Positions 1 to 13,741 of a stretch of DNA of 57,075 nucleotides are shown here, in pieces (the stretch's first letter is position 1; each line of letters opens with the position of its first letter). The translations under genes were made by a program, and so were the position numbers. The stretch covers positions 1-57,075 of the forward strand of contig QXYM01000053.1 in assembly GCA_009886945.1 (NCBI GenBank). Direction: 5' to 3'. The notes beneath the pieces are model-generated. The model was not told the DNA's origin. It was given only the letters and a program-made list of their open reading frames with translations, and searched no databases. This stretch comes from Litorivicinus sp. GTDB lineage: Bacteria > Pseudomonadota > Gammaproteobacteria > Pseudomonadales > Litorivicinaceae.

Positions 1-785
1 TGACCGCCATCTTAGTCAGTGGCATGGCCTTTGGTCCGCTAGCAAAATGGCGCCAATCGGAGGATCCAAGACTCTTTCGACCGCTGATCGTGACCTTAAT
101 TGTGAGTGTTGTGGTTGGCCTCGCCTGGCCCAGTATGTTGGACGGTCAATATTCCATTGGGACTGCGATCGGGGTCGCTCTCGCCTTGTGGGTTGCGATC
201 GCTACGGTCGTCGATGTTGTCAAAAAAGTCGGCCTCTATGGGGGAGTCGGTACGACTCTCGCGCGCGTCGAACGAGGCATGATTGGAATGTGGCTTGCAC
301 ACTTTGGGCTGGCAGTCATGATTTTTGGGGTAGTGATGGTGGAAAATCACACAGAGCACCGTGATCTTCGGATGGGTGTTGGTGATTCTCAGAACCTTGG
401 CTCTTATGACGTTCGGATGACGGATTTAACGGTGATCAATGGTCCGAATTATGTTGCTGATCAAGCGACATTTGAGATCTATCAAGGGGATGCCCTGTAT
501 AAGACGGTGACACCTCAGAAACGACGCTACAACGCTTCAGGCATGGTGATGACTGAAGCAGCCATTGACTCTGGCGTCACCAGAGATCTGTATATCGCGA
601 TGGGCGAACCCCTGGATGGTGGTGATTGGGCTGTGCGATTGTCTGTGAAACCATTTGTTGACTGGATCTGGGCTGGTGCCTTTTTGATGGGCTTGGGAGG
701 TTTTGTCTCCATCACCGATAAGCGGTACCGCCAACGTGTTCGAGAAGAGAAGGAAGCGCGCGTTGCTGAAGGGGCTGCAGCATGA
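1..785 (+). CDS. ccmF: Cytochrome c maturation protein CcmF, C-terminal part (5' truncated)
   Basis: The reading frame is open from position 3 at the window edge, so only about the last 260 residues are seen. CcmF is the inner-membrane haem lyase that, with CcmH, attaches haem to apocytochrome c at the periplasmic face. The visible part has hydrophobic segments near 60-180 and 290-330, a periplasmic domain with an NHTEHRD stretch, and a final membrane helix before a charged tail. The GEPLDGGDWAVR stretch followed by KPFVDWIWAG is typical of the CcmF C-terminus. The stop overlaps the dsbE start as ATGA, and the next three genes are also ccm genes, which supports the call. A complete CcmF is about 650 residues, so most of the gene lies outside. 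Confidence 0.93.
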   Translation, partial: TAILVSGMAFGPLAKWRQSEDPRLFRPLIVTLIVSVVVGLAWPSMLDGQYSIGTAIGVALALWVAIATVVDVVKKVGLYGGVGTTLARVERGMIGMWLAHFGLAVMIFGVVMVENHTEHRDLRMGVGDSQNLGSYDVRMTDLTVINGPNYVADQATFEIYQGDALYKTVTPQKRRYNASGMVMTEAAIDSGVTRDLYIAMGEPLDGGDWAVRLSVKPFVDWIWAGAFLMGLGGFVSITDKRYRQRVREEKEARVAEGAAA

Positions 786-1300
786 GTCGGATCGCGGTGT
801 GGCTGCCCTTGGCTGTCTTTGCGGTTTTGGTCGGCTTCTTTTTTAAAGGGCTCACCTTGGATCCTCGCGAGCAACCATCGGCCTTGATTGGTCAGCCAGT
901 TCCGGAGTTTCAGCTGACCGATCTGAACACTGGTCAACCGTTATCGCGGGAACAACTCCCGCAGCAGCCATTTCTTTTGAATGTCTGGGCGAGTTGGTGC
1001 ATTACTTGTCAGGTGGAACACCCCTACCTGACGCAACTTTCCCAACAGATGCCTGTGGTTGGTTTGAATTACAAAGACACCGAGACCGCTGCTAAAAATT
1101 GGCTACAAAAGCTCGGTGATCCTTACGCTGTGCAGATCTTCGATCCAACGGGTCGTTTGGGGCTCGATTTGGGCGTCGCAGGAGCTCCTGAGACCTTCCT
1201 TGTTGACGGCCGTGGTGTGATCCAGGCGCGAATCCAAGGTGAGGTCAACCAGCGTGTTTTCGAGCGTCAGATTCAACCGCTACTTGAGACTGTTCAATGA
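782..1300 (+). CDS. dsbE: Thiol:disulfide interchange protein DsbE/CcmG
   Basis: 172 residues, the usual length. This is a membrane-anchored periplasmic thioredoxin-fold protein that keeps the haem-binding cysteines of apocytochrome c reduced for CcmF/CcmH. An N-terminal membrane anchor (about residues 4-22) is followed by a thioredoxin-like fold with the active site WASWCITC (C73 and C76) and the cis-proline segment GAPETFLVDG. Most homologues have WCPTC; here the residue after the first cysteine is Ile, which may alter the redox potential (inference). The start codon overlaps the ccmF stop (ATGA) and the stop overlaps the ccmH start, so the genes are probably translationally coupled. Confidence 0.95.
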   Translation: MSRIAVWLPLAVFAVLVGFFFKGLTLDPREQPSALIGQPVPEFQLTDLNTGQPLSREQLPQQPFLLNVWASWCITCQVEHPYLTQLSQQMPVVGLNYKDTETAAKNWLQKLGDPYAVQIFDPTGRLGLDLGVAGAPETFLVDGRGVIQARIQGEVNQRVFERQIQPLLETVQ

Positions 1301-1725
1301 TGAAATCCGTGTTGAAGGCCGGGCTCATCGCTTGGTTGATGAGTGTTGCGATGGTGACCCATGGGGCCATCGAAACTTATCAATTCGATTCACCTGAGCA
1401 AGAAGAGCGTTTCCGTCAATTGGGCTTTGAGCTCCGTTGTCCTAAATGCCAGAACCAAGCCATTGGGGATTCAGACGCGGAAATCTCTGGTGATTTGCGA
1501 GCTGAGGTCTATCGCTTGATTAAAGAAGGCGCGACTGACGAAGAAATTAAGGAATTTATGGTCGCTCGATACGGCCGGTATGTGCTCTACAGCCCACCCT
1601 TGGATCGGCAAACGTTAATTTTATGGTTTGGCCCTGCTGGTCTTTTGGTGATTGGTGGGATTGTGGTGGCACTTCGTATTCGACGGTCAAAACAAGCATT
1701 GGAGCGGGGAGAATCTAACGCATGA
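1297..1725 (+). CDS. ccmH: Cytochrome c-type biogenesis protein CcmH
   Basis: 142 residues with a signal peptide (residues 1-24), the redox motif LRCPKCQNQ (C48, C51) and one C-terminal membrane helix (about 104-127). This is the short CcmH/CycL form, without the fused TPR part found in E. coli. The protein acts in the periplasm, reducing or holding the CxxCH haem site of apocytochrome for CcmF. ATG at 1297 overlaps the dsbE stop; a second ATG at 1300 is a possible alternative start. It ends in an ATGA overlap with the next gene, which carries the TPR half. Confidence 0.95.
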   Translation: MMKSVLKAGLIAWLMSVAMVTHGAIETYQFDSPEQEERFRQLGFELRCPKCQNQAIGDSDAEISGDLRAEVYRLIKEGATDEEIKEFMVARYGRYVLYSPPLDRQTLILWFGPAGLLVIGGIVVALRIRRSKQALERGESNA

Positions 1726-2555
1726 TTTGGATGGGATTGCTCGCGGCAACCGTCTTGGCAGGATTGCTCTGGGCTTTGCGTGGTTTTGGTCGACAAGGTC
1801 TTCTGATCGCATGTCTGCTAACGCTGATGACAGCTGGCGGTTCAGCCTATATGTATTGGTACTTAGGTGCTTATGAAATGTCCTTGTCGACAGAGGCACT
1901 CAATGCCCTTCCGGAAGATGAGCGTGCCTATGTGATCGCCCAAGCTGCTCAAGATGAGTTCTTAGCGAGAAACCGAGTGGCTGACCAAGACATTGTGAAT
2001 TTGTTTCAGCTTGCGCTTGAACTCGATCCAAACCAAGTCACCGCGCTTGGCTCTCTGGGCATCATTGCATTTGAGGCCTCGGATTATCAGCAGTCGGTTA
2101 ATTATTGGACACGTATGCTTGGTCAATTACCGCCTGGTTCTGAGCAAGCGCGGGCCATTGAAGTGGGCATTGCTCGGGCGACTGAGCGTGCGAACCAACA
2201 GTTATCCGAAAAAGTTCAACTCGGCGATGCGACAATTGATTTGTCGGTTGCATTGAGTCAGGCAATTCCCGAGAGTTTGAAAGATGCAACCGTCTTTGTA
2301 TTTGCTCGCGAAGTTAACGGTTCACCGAGACCTCTTGTGGCGCGCCGTTTGTCGGTGACGGACTTACCGATGACGGTCCGCTTATCGAATGAAGACGCTT
2401 TGATGGGTGGACGATTGCATCAAGGACTCGCGGTGGAAATTGCTGCTCGACTCACCGTCGGAGACGCCAACGGCAGTGAGGGAGACTGGATGGGCGGTCC
2501 TGTACTTTTGACCTTAACTGCCGAAAATACCGCTGAGATTCGATTAAAACCCTAG
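1722..2555 (+). CDS. ccmI: Cytochrome c biogenesis protein CcmI/CycH (TPR protein)
   Basis: 277 residues. Two N-terminal membrane helices (about 2-20 and 27-46) are followed by a tetratricopeptide region (about 90-150, with the LALELDPNQVTALGSLG pattern) and a C-terminal beta-rich domain. In this family the TPR domain holds apocytochrome c for CcmF/CcmH. It is shorter than many CycH proteins of about 400 residues because the linker between membrane and TPR parts is short, but the C-terminal domain is present, so it looks complete. It is the last gene of the ccm operon; an 80-base gap follows. Confidence 0.85.
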   Translation: MIWMGLLAATVLAGLLWALRGFGRQGLLIACLLTLMTAGGSAYMYWYLGAYEMSLSTEALNALPEDERAYVIAQAAQDEFLARNRVADQDIVNLFQLALELDPNQVTALGSLGIIAFEASDYQQSVNYWTRMLGQLPPGSEQARAIEVGIARATERANQQLSEKVQLGDATIDLSVALSQAIPESLKDATVFVFAREVNGSPRPLVARRLSVTDLPMTVRLSNEDALMGGRLHQGLAVEIAARLTVGDANGSEGDWMGGPVLLTLTAENTAEIRLKP

Positions 2556-2569
2556 ACGATTGCGAAGTA

Positions 2570-2597
2570 TTGCGTTTTCTGAAGAGGGGTTCATACT
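2570..2597 (+). promoter_or_regulatory. Possible promoter of the gntR-smc-zipA-ligA operon
   Basis: TTGCGT at 2570-2575 and CATACT at 2592-2597 are separated by 16 bases, a passable sigma-70 match in the 80-base gap between ccmI and the GntR-type gene. No terminator hairpin is visible after ccmI, so read-through is also possible. Confidence 0.3.
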
Positions 2598-2635
2598 AAA
2601 CCTCGTACTGAAGGATCAGTGTCGAGTAAGTAGTC

Positions 2636-3298
2636 ATGGCAGACGGATTAAGTTATGTGCCGTTCAAACCAGCGCTAGGGTTGGTTGAACATATCGCACT
2701 TCATATTGAGCACCAGATCGTGGCCGGCGTTTTGCGGTCTGGGGATCGGATTCAAGAATCCAGGATAGTGAGTCAACTGGATGTCTCCAGAGGTTCGGTG
2801 CGTGAGTCGTTTCGAGTCCTTGAGCGACGTCGATTGATTGATGTGATTCCGCGAAAAGGCGCAATCGTCACAAGCTTAAGCCCAACTCGGGTCCGCGATC
2901 TTACCTCTGTACTCCCGCCGCTTTTGACTCAAGTGGTCGCGGATCTCATTCCGAATTGGACGGATCAACATTCCCAGTCGATTCAGCGTGCAATGGAAAT
3001 TTCTGAAGGAAAGTTTGGCTGCGTCAATCCAGTCAGTGTTCTGGAGATTCTGTGTCAACTGCATCCGAATCGAGTCTATCTCGAATTAATTGATGACCTC
3101 ATCCCGACGTTTGATCGGGTTTTCTCTAAATTGGTTCGGTCGAATTTGGCTGGTGTCGAATCACTCGATCAACTCCTGAAGTTAAAGATCATCCCGGCGC
3201 TTGACGCTGGTGAAAGGGAGCAGGTGATCGATTACGTCACCGAACTTTGTCGTCTGCTTGAACGTAAATATCTTGAAACTCTGGAGCGCACTGGATAG
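2636..3298 (+). CDS. GntR-family transcriptional regulator
   Basis: 220 residues. The N-terminal winged helix-turn-helix (about 14-80, with GDRIQESRIVSQLDVSRGSVRES and a LIDVIPRKGAIV wing) is typical of the FadR/GntR family. The remainder is helical and resembles an FCD-type effector domain, although I cannot identify a metal-binding histidine set with confidence. A GntR gene sits directly upstream of smc in Pseudomonas too, so this is conserved neighbourhood rather than chance (known synteny). Ligand and targets are unknown. The 33 bases to smc hold no obvious promoter, so the two are probably co-transcribed. Confidence 0.8.
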   Translation: MADGLSYVPFKPALGLVEHIALHIEHQIVAGVLRSGDRIQESRIVSQLDVSRGSVRESFRVLERRRLIDVIPRKGAIVTSLSPTRVRDLTSVLPPLLTQVVADLIPNWTDQHSQSIQRAMEISEGKFGCVNPVSVLEILCQLHPNRVYLELIDDLIPTFDRVFSKLVRSNLAGVESLDQLLKLKIIPALDAGEREQVIDYVTELCRLLERKYLETLERTG

Positions 3299-3331
3299 CT
3301 TCCTAGTAATCGACAGTGGAAGTTCAAAGAG

Positions 3332-6300
3332 TTGCGCTTAAAAAGTATCAAACTGGCAGGGTTTAAATCCTTTGTTGACCCGACTACCGTTCCTTTTCAG
3401 TCGAATCTGACAGCGATTGTTGGGCCCAACGGCTGCGGGAAATCCAATGTGATTGACGCGGTGCGTTGGGTGATGGGTGAGTCCAGTGCCAAGCACTTGC
3501 GTGGCGAATCCATGACCGATGTCATCTTTAACGGTTCTGTGAGTCGAAAGCCGGTTTCCCGTGCATCGATTGAGTTGGTGTTCGATAACACCGAAGGGCG
3601 TGCTGCGGGTGAGTATGCCAAATTTGCTGAAATCGCTGTCAAACGGGAAGTTACCCGTGACGGGCAATCCAAGTATTTTTTAAACGGCAGTCATTGTCGT
3701 CGACGTGACGTGACGGATTTGTTTTTAGGGACGGGCTTAGGGCCGCGGTCCTACGCGATTATCGAGCAAGGCATGATTGCTCGAATTATTGAAGCAAAGC
3801 CTGAAGAGTTGAGAACCTATGTTGAAGAGGCGGCGGGGGTCTCGAAGTACAAAGAACGCCGGCGCGAGACTGAGAGCCGTATTTTGCGGACACGAGAAAA
3901 CCTCGATCGACTGAATGATCTGTCTGATGAGCTGGGCCGTCAGTTAGATCGTCTCAAGCGGCAGGCTGACGCGGCCGAACGCTACAAAACACTGAAAGCT
4001 CAATCGAGAGATCTAGAATCTCTGGTGTTTTGGTATCAGTTGCAAGACCACAAAGAAAAGCAACAGCAAGAGCGCGTCGCGAAAGAAGACTGCCAAAAGA
4101 TCATGGATCAATTAGCAAGTGCGCTGTCGACCAATGAACGAGGACGGATTGATGCTCAGGTCGCTCGCGAGAATGCGAATCAGCTGTTGGATGCGGCAAA
4201 TACTGCTTACTACACCCATGCGGCAACGCTCTCTCGCTTGGAGGCAAACAAAGAGGCTTATGAGCAGCAAGTCAAGCAGTTGACGGCCAATCAAGAGCGA
4301 ATCCAAAACGACATTGACACCTTAAAAACGCTGATTGCCAAAGACCGCGACGAAGGCGTCGATGCTTCTCACAAACGCGCACTGCTTGAACCGAAGCTTC
4401 AAACGATTGAGGCTGACTTAACATCCCTCGAGGCCTCTATCGCCGCACTGGAAAGGCAATTGAACGCACAAGATTCGACCCGTAGCCAATTAGCCGGGGA
4501 GTTGGGTCGAGTCAAATCCGAGATCACTCGATTAGAGACAGAAAAACAAGGTCTTGAGCGGCAACAAAGGCTTGATCGTCAACGTTTGGAAACCATTGAT
4601 CAGGCGGTATTACAACTCGCAGACACCGATCCACAAGTGATCGCCGAGTTGGAAGCTGAATGTTTGGTGCTGACTGAAAGGCTCGCTGAGCAAACAGCCG
4701 AGCATGAAAGGCTGAAGGCATCTCATGAGCGCAGTCAGGCAAGAGTCACCGAGCAAGAAGTGTCAGTTCGCGAACATCAGGGTGTGCTGCAGAGTGCTGA
4801 CGCTGAACTTCAAAAAGCGCGTCGAATTATCGAGGCTGAGTCGCGTATCGATGACCGAGAGATCAGTGCCTGGGTATCTCGGCAGTCGCACATTCTTGGC
4901 CGTGTTTTGGAGTACATTGAGTTACCGGGTGAGGATCGGTCAGCATTTGAGGCTGCTTATCCTGAGGTGTTGAGCGCTTTCGTGTGTCAGGATCTCGAGA
5001 CGTTAGACGTCGATGGCCTGCCAGCCGGAGTTCGAGTAGTTTCGCTCGACTATGTCAACGGACTGCCTCAAACCGTGAAAAAGACATCGAGTCATCGAGT
5101 CGCTGATGGAGAGGGTTACACCGATCAGGGCCTCCGATTTGGTCAGGGTTGGGTCGAGCGTGTGGCCGGTCGGGCGACAGGTATTCTCGAGATTCAAGCG
5201 CGTCTTCCCGATCTTGAGCATGCGCAAGAACAGGCGAAAAGTCGGTTAGCTGACGTTGAAGTGGAATTCAGTCGGCTGCAAGAGCTGCGCGATCAGGCAG
5301 TCATTGAGTTGAAATCGACGTCCGAATCGTTGGCAGCACTGGAAAAACAATCGGTGCAACTGAGTCATCGATTGGCTGGCCTGCATGCCAAAAACCAGGA
5401 GGTTGAAGCCAGTCGCTTACGACTGCAGCGAGAAAAGCAATCGTTAATTGATGCGCAATCGCAGATCGATCAGGAGCGAGACGACCTTGATCAGCAGTTA
5501 GATGAAATCACCCGCTTGCGGCAGTCGATTCAGGATCAACTGACTCCAATGCATCAAACGCTTGACGCTGACAAGGCCTCCCTAGGCCGATTACGCGATG
5601 AGCGCAATCAACTGATGCACCTGCGCTCGGATTTGCGTGTCGAAGTCGAGCGTTTGTCTGGGATTGAGTCACGGTCTCAAACACAGGTTGAACGGATTGA
5701 AGGACAGCTCGCGAGTTTGGTCAACGAATTAGAATCGCTCACAACACACCGGCACACATTGAGCGATCGCCCAGCGGTGACTGATGCAGATCTCAAAGCA
5801 GCGGTCTCTGAAAGTCAGCGTCTGGAACAGGCGCTTCAGGTTGCTCGTCAATCACTCGGTGAGCGAGAAGAATGTCTTCGGCAGTTGGAAACAGAGCGTG
5901 CCGGCCTTGAACGTGACCGAGAGGTTCAACATCAAGCATTGAACGAACGACGTTTAAAAGAGCAAGCCATTGAGATTGAGCTCAGTCGTTTGCAACAGGA
6001 GCTCAACAATCGACAAGCCAATGAGGTACATCTGATCGAGATTGAGCAGCGATTTGAGGGCCGAGAGGCTGCGGAATCGGAACTGAATCGCATTGACACT
6101 CGGATCGAACGATTAGGTCCCATTAATCTGGTCGCCTTGGATGAATATCAAAAAGAATTGGAGCGGAAAGCGGAGCTTGATCATCAGCATGCTGAGCTGA
6201 CAGAGGCCTTAGAGACGCTTGAGGATGCGATCCGAAAAATCGATCGTGAGACGAGAGCTCTGTTTCGCAACACCTTTGATGCCATTAACCAGTCCTTTGG

Positions 6301-6730
6301 TGAGATTTTCCCGCAACTGTTTGGTGGCGGTGAGGCGTGGCTGATGTTGACCGATGAGGACTTACTTTCCACGGGGGTAACCATCATGGCGCGTCCGCCG
6401 GGGAAGAGAAATTCGAGTATTTATCTGTTGAGTGGCGGCGAAAAAGCGTTAACAGCCTTGTCACTGGTGTTTGCCATTTTCCACCTGAATCCAGCGCCAT
6501 TTTGCCTACTTGATGAAGTTGATGCGCCACTTGATGATGCGAACGTTGGGCGTTATGCCGATGCAGTTGCTAAGATGTCAAACGCGGTACAATTTATTTA
6601 CATCACACACAACAAAATCGCGATGGAGCGTGCCGAGCAGTTGATGGGTGTGACAATGTCAGAACCAGGCGTCTCGCGGTTGGTTTCTGTGGATATTGAT
6701 CGAGCGGTTGAATTAGCCACCACTGAGTAG
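3332..6730 (+). CDS. smc: Chromosome partition protein Smc
   Basis: 1132 residues. This condensin ATPase binds ScpA/ScpB (encoded at 15626-16988) and organises the chromosome. The N-terminal half-ATPase has Walker A GPNGCGKSN (31-39). Long coiled coils surround a short hinge near residues 510-620. The C-terminal half-ATPase has the signature LSGGEKALTAL (near 1033) and Walker B CLLDEVDAPLDD (near 1057). The start is TTG at 3332: it gives the family N-terminus MRLKSIKLAGFKSF and has GGAAG nine bases upstream. The gene follows a GntR regulator and precedes zipA by seven bases. Having Smc-ScpAB rather than MukBEF separates this organism from the enterics. Confidence 0.96.
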   Translation: MRLKSIKLAGFKSFVDPTTVPFQSNLTAIVGPNGCGKSNVIDAVRWVMGESSAKHLRGESMTDVIFNGSVSRKPVSRASIELVFDNTEGRAAGEYAKFAEIAVKREVTRDGQSKYFLNGSHCRRRDVTDLFLGTGLGPRSYAIIEQGMIARIIEAKPEELRTYVEEAAGVSKYKERRRETESRILRTRENLDRLNDLSDELGRQLDRLKRQADAAERYKTLKAQSRDLESLVFWYQLQDHKEKQQQERVAKEDCQKIMDQLASALSTNERGRIDAQVARENANQLLDAANTAYYTHAATLSRLEANKEAYEQQVKQLTANQERIQNDIDTLKTLIAKDRDEGVDASHKRALLEPKLQTIEADLTSLEASIAALERQLNAQDSTRSQLAGELGRVKSEITRLETEKQGLERQQRLDRQRLETIDQAVLQLADTDPQVIAELEAECLVLTERLAEQTAEHERLKASHERSQARVTEQEVSVREHQGVLQSADAELQKARRIIEAESRIDDREISAWVSRQSHILGRVLEYIELPGEDRSAFEAAYPEVLSAFVCQDLETLDVDGLPAGVRVVSLDYVNGLPQTVKKTSSHRVADGEGYTDQGLRFGQGWVERVAGRATGILEIQARLPDLEHAQEQAKSRLADVEVEFSRLQELRDQAVIELKSTSESLAALEKQSVQLSHRLAGLHAKNQEVEASRLRLQREKQSLIDAQSQIDQERDDLDQQLDEITRLRQSIQDQLTPMHQTLDADKASLGRLRDERNQLMHLRSDLRVEVERLSGIESRSQTQVERIEGQLASLVNELESLTTHRHTLSDRPAVTDADLKAAVSESQRLEQALQVARQSLGEREECLRQLETERAGLERDREVQHQALNERRLKEQAIEIELSRLQQELNNRQANEVHLIEIEQRFEGREAAESELNRIDTRIERLGPINLVALDEYQKELERKAELDHQHAELTEALETLEDAIRKIDRETRALFRNTFDAINQSFGEIFPQLFGGGEAWLMLTDEDLLSTGVTIMARPPGKRNSSIYLLSGGEKALTALSLVFAIFHLNPAPFCLLDEVDAPLDDANVGRYADAVAKMSNAVQFIYITHNKIAMERAEQLMGVTMSEPGVSRLVSVDIDRAVELATTE

Positions 6731-6737
6731 AGGACAC

Positions 6738-10513
<3,776 letters not shown>

Positions 10514-10521
<8 letters not shown>

Positions 10522-12463
10522 GCCCACGAATCAATTGACGTCGAAAAAACCGATCTGGAGCTAATGCATCGCGAACAGCCTCAGAGACTGGAAGAACTTC
10601 CCCCAAGATTTGACTGACAACGAGTTCTGCGGTGATTGGCGCAGTTAACGTCCCGCGTGAGCCCAAACCAGCGAGAACATATTGCCCGTTGAGATAGGGG
10701 AGCGCTTCTGATGGCTGAAAGCTTGCATCGTATTTGAGTCCATCGAGTCGACTGTCCCAGTCGCGCGGATCTGCAATTTGCCCGACAATGGGCGCGTAGT
10801 CCGGTGTCGCCGTGCGGAGACTGACCCGGTGACCCAAGATATCCTTGGTAGTCCATGCCGGATGTTGAAGCAAGGAATTCGCAGCCGCAAGATTGGTGAA
10901 GTCATCATCAACACGCGGCTCTAAGTCATCAGAATTCGGTGCATAAGTGGCACCACAGGTCATCATGCCGTTCGTCGCTGGTGCAACATACGCATCTCCG
11001 CAGATCGGCATGCGTAATGCCGGTACGCTCGAGATTTGTGTGATTTGTCCTCGCACAGGCTTCAGCGGTAGATGCATGTCAATGAATTGTGATGCTTCAA
11101 GGGCATTGGTCCAGATCACCAGATCAACGACCTGTTGTTCCTCCAGATCTGTCGGAGACTGGATCGTTAACAGAGTGCCGTCCTTGCTGGTTTCGGCATG
11201 CAGGATCCGCTGATAGGGCTTCACTTCAATCCGAGGGTTTGTGAGAAGTTCGCTGACGCATCCCTTGGGATTGAGCCAGCCAGCATCAGGTAAAAATAGC
11301 CCACCATGGTTCAACGACAGGCCCGCGAGGTCTGATGCATCCGATCGAGACACAGATTGCATTTGCAAATAGCAATCCGGTAATGCGGCAAGGAGTTTGT
11401 CTTGATGGGATCGCGCCTGGTCGTCTTGAGCCAGGAGAAGGGCGCCGCTTTGCTGCCAGTGATCGGGAGCGAAATGTCGAAACCACTGACTGAGATGCGC
11501 GAGCGACTGCATCTGAATCAAGCTGTTAGGTGTCGCCTCGATACTGAGTTTGGCGTAAGTGATTCCTTGAAGATTCCCAGAAGCACCTGATGCGGGTTGG
11601 TCTTTTTCAAAGAGCATGACGGCGATGCCACGCTGTGCAAATGCCTGAGCAACCCAGGCGCCGGCTAAGCCTGCTCCGACAATGGCGATTCTGTTCATGG
11701 CTCCGGCATGGTTCCCTGGCGTCCAGGGATGTTGTTCCGGATTGTTGGCAAAGACTGCGTTCAGTCTGTCACGTTTTCCACCGTACCCCTGAACTTTCTC
11801 AACAGAAAATCCAGCGTCAGTCAGCCCATCGCGAACCAGGCGGGCTGAGGTAAATGTGCTCAGTGTTGTGGTCCGATGCGAATGCTTGGCGAGAGCACGA
11901 AAAAGCCCGTTGGTCCAGAGTGTTGGATTGCGATCGGGTGAAAATCCATCAAGGCACCAAGCATCGATGGATCCTGACAGCTGACTGAACACCACTTCTG
12001 CATCATTCAAATGCAAGTCCAGAATAATCCGTCCATCCGCAAACAAACGACGGTGGCAGGTTGGAATGGGGTCGGGCCAGGCTTCTCTTAGTTGATTAGC
12101 GACCTTGATGAATGCGTCAGGCAACGGCAGTGCATCGAGGGCTTGGTCGAGATCGTGGCGCGACAATGGAAACGCTTCGGTTGAGACCCACTGAAGACGT
12201 GCGCTGGGCGGTGCATAGGTGAGGAAGCTCAACCATCCCAGTAAGAACGTCAGTCCGGTCCCAAAGCCAGTCTCGCCGACACGAAAGATTGAGTTCGGTT
12301 GCAGTTCGGCAAAGCGCTTGGGGAGTTGATTACCATCGATGAAAACCGATTGGCGCTCACCGATGGGGTCAAGCAGCAGGAAATAATAATCATCAAAGTC
12401 TGTTGATCGATGCGGATGGTTGGCATCAATGTGCGCTCGATTGATGTTGGGGTATCGCCTCAC
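10514..12463 (-). CDS. mnmC: Bifunctional tRNA 5-methylaminomethyl-2-thiouridine biosynthesis protein MnmC
   Basis: 649 residues. The N-terminal methyltransferase domain has the SAM-binding segment RVGETGFGTGLTFL (about 61-74). The C-terminal FAD-dependent oxidoreductase domain begins near residue 256 with the dinucleotide fold IVGAGLAGAW. Together they convert cmnm5s2U34 to nm5s2U and then to mnm5s2U in tRNAs for Lys, Glu and Gln. The start is GTG at 12463, overlapping the stop of the upstream SH3-domain gene (GTGA). It is convergent with, and slightly overlaps, the SLT lipoprotein gene. Confidence 0.94.
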
Positions 12464-13125
12464 AAACTCGTGTCAACGCGAGACTTTCGAATCCGCGGCA
12501 TCAATAGTCCAACAAACCAGCCTGCAGCCAAGGTTAATGCTCCCAGAGCAAACCAGCTTTTCGATGAGTCATCGCCAGCAGCCAGTTTCTCAGCGCGCAA
12601 AGTCTCGTTGTCAGACAGTAAGACTTGCCGCTCTGTTTCCAGAGCCACCAATCGATTTCTTAAAGTGATGGAATCCCCAGCAGTCGCGATAAATTCATTT
12701 AGCTCGGATTCTTTCCGCGCCAGTTGGTCTTTGACGTTTTTCAGCGCTGTCCCTGAGGACTCATTTTGCGTTTTTAGCGCATCGATATCCTGTCTGAGAC
12801 GTTTAATGGTTTCTTTGTGTTTCGCCACTTCCGCTTCGAGTCGGCCTGCGATGACAAATGAGGGCGCCCGGTCGACCAGGTAACGGCCTAACACAAACCC
12901 TTCGCGACCGCGTTCATCTTGAATCTTGGCATAGCCTGAATCAAAGGTTTCGATGATGTCCACCTGAGCGCCGGCTTGCAGATATCTAATGATTCGGTAG
13001 TCGCGCGAGTCCCCCGACCGAACTGGAATCTCGAGTTTTTCGGTGATGTATGCTTTTTCTGCAAAGGCGGTCAGTGGAACACTGAGCATGAGGATGGTGA
13101 GAGCACAGTGCAATTTCTTAAGCAT
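12460..13125 (-). CDS. SH3-domain membrane protein of the YgiM/TIGR04211 type
   Basis: 221 residues. A signal peptide (1-20, ending near AFAEKAY) is followed by a bacterial SH3 domain (about 22-85, with LEIPVRSGDSRDYRIIRYL), a coiled coil (about 95-180) and one C-terminal membrane helix (about 190-210) with a basic tail. This domain order matches the SH3-domain proteins of the YgiM type; their function is not settled. The ATG at 13125 is preferred because GAGGA lies eight bases upstream and because it gives a clean signal peptide. A longer reading to 13272 would overlap yciB heavily. The gene overlaps yciB by eight bases. Confidence 0.8.
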   Translation of the reverse strand: MLKKLHCALTILMLSVPLTAFAEKAYITEKLEIPVRSGDSRDYRIIRYLQAGAQVDIIETFDSGYAKIQDERGREGFVLGRYLVDRAPSFVIAGRLEAEVAKHKETIKRLRQDIDALKTQNESSGTALKNVKDQLARKESELNEFIATAGDSITLRNRLVALETERQVLLSDNETLRAEKLAAGDDSSKSWFALGALTLAAGWFVGLLMPRIRKSRVDTSL

Positions 13126-13681
13126 CTGTTTTTTCCTCAGCATTCGGCGTGACTTCGGAACCGTGTCGACTGATCCAGACTCCTTGAATAATGAGAAAGA
13201 CAAAGGTGAGACCCAGAAGGCCGAAGAGCTTAAAGTTGACCCACACTTCTTCTGAAAATTGATAGGCCACAACGAGATTTACGATTCCCGAAGCGATAAA
13301 AAATGCGATCCAGGCAAACGAGAGCTTGAGCCAATCCGAGTGATTGAGAGAAATGGCATGACCGAGCAGGCGTTCGATGATGGGTCGATTCCCGATGAAA
13401 TGGCTGCCAAAAAATGCTGCGGCGAACAACCAATTGACAACTGTTGGCTTCCACATAATGAACCAGCCATCATTCAAGAGAACCGTCAATCCACCGAGAA
13501 CAACCACCAACGCTAGAGTGACAAGCGCCATTTTTTCGACCGTTTTCGTTAACCAGTAGACGACTGCAACCTGAACGATCGTGACCGGAATCAGGACAGC
13601 TGTCGCGGTAATTAAATCGCCTGTGGTCTTATACACACCAAAGAAAATCAGGATTGGTAAAAAATCGAGTAGTAGTTTCAT
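13118..13681 (-). CDS. yciB: Inner-membrane protein YciB (septation protein A family)
   Basis: 187 residues with about five membrane helices. The start MKLLLDFLPILIFFGVYK and the WKPTVVNWLFA segment are characteristic of YciB/IspZ. In enterics the protein interacts with cell-envelope elongation and division proteins, but its molecular job is unclear. It is divergent from yciO across a 60-base gap. On the minus strand that gap contains TATGAT (13706-13711), a fair -10 for this gene, although I see no matching -35. Confidence 0.9.
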   Translation of the reverse strand: MKLLLDFLPILIFFGVYKTTGDLITATAVLIPVTIVQVAVVYWLTKTVEKMALVTLALVVVLGGLTVLLNDGWFIMWKPTVVNWLFAAAFFGSHFIGNRPIIERLLGHAISLNHSDWLKLSFAWIAFFIASGIVNLVVAYQFSEEVWVNFKLFGLLGLTFVFLIIQGVWISRHGSEVTPNAEEKTDA

Positions 13682-13741
13682 CGAGCGCTTCCATTAATTT
13701 CTGGCATCATACCGTTTTTATGGCAAAGGGTTTGGCTGTCC

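Noticed and set aside
13126-13272. Longer start for the SH3-domain protein.
   Set aside because: It would overlap yciB by about 150 bases; the 13125 start has a good ribosome site and a signal peptide.
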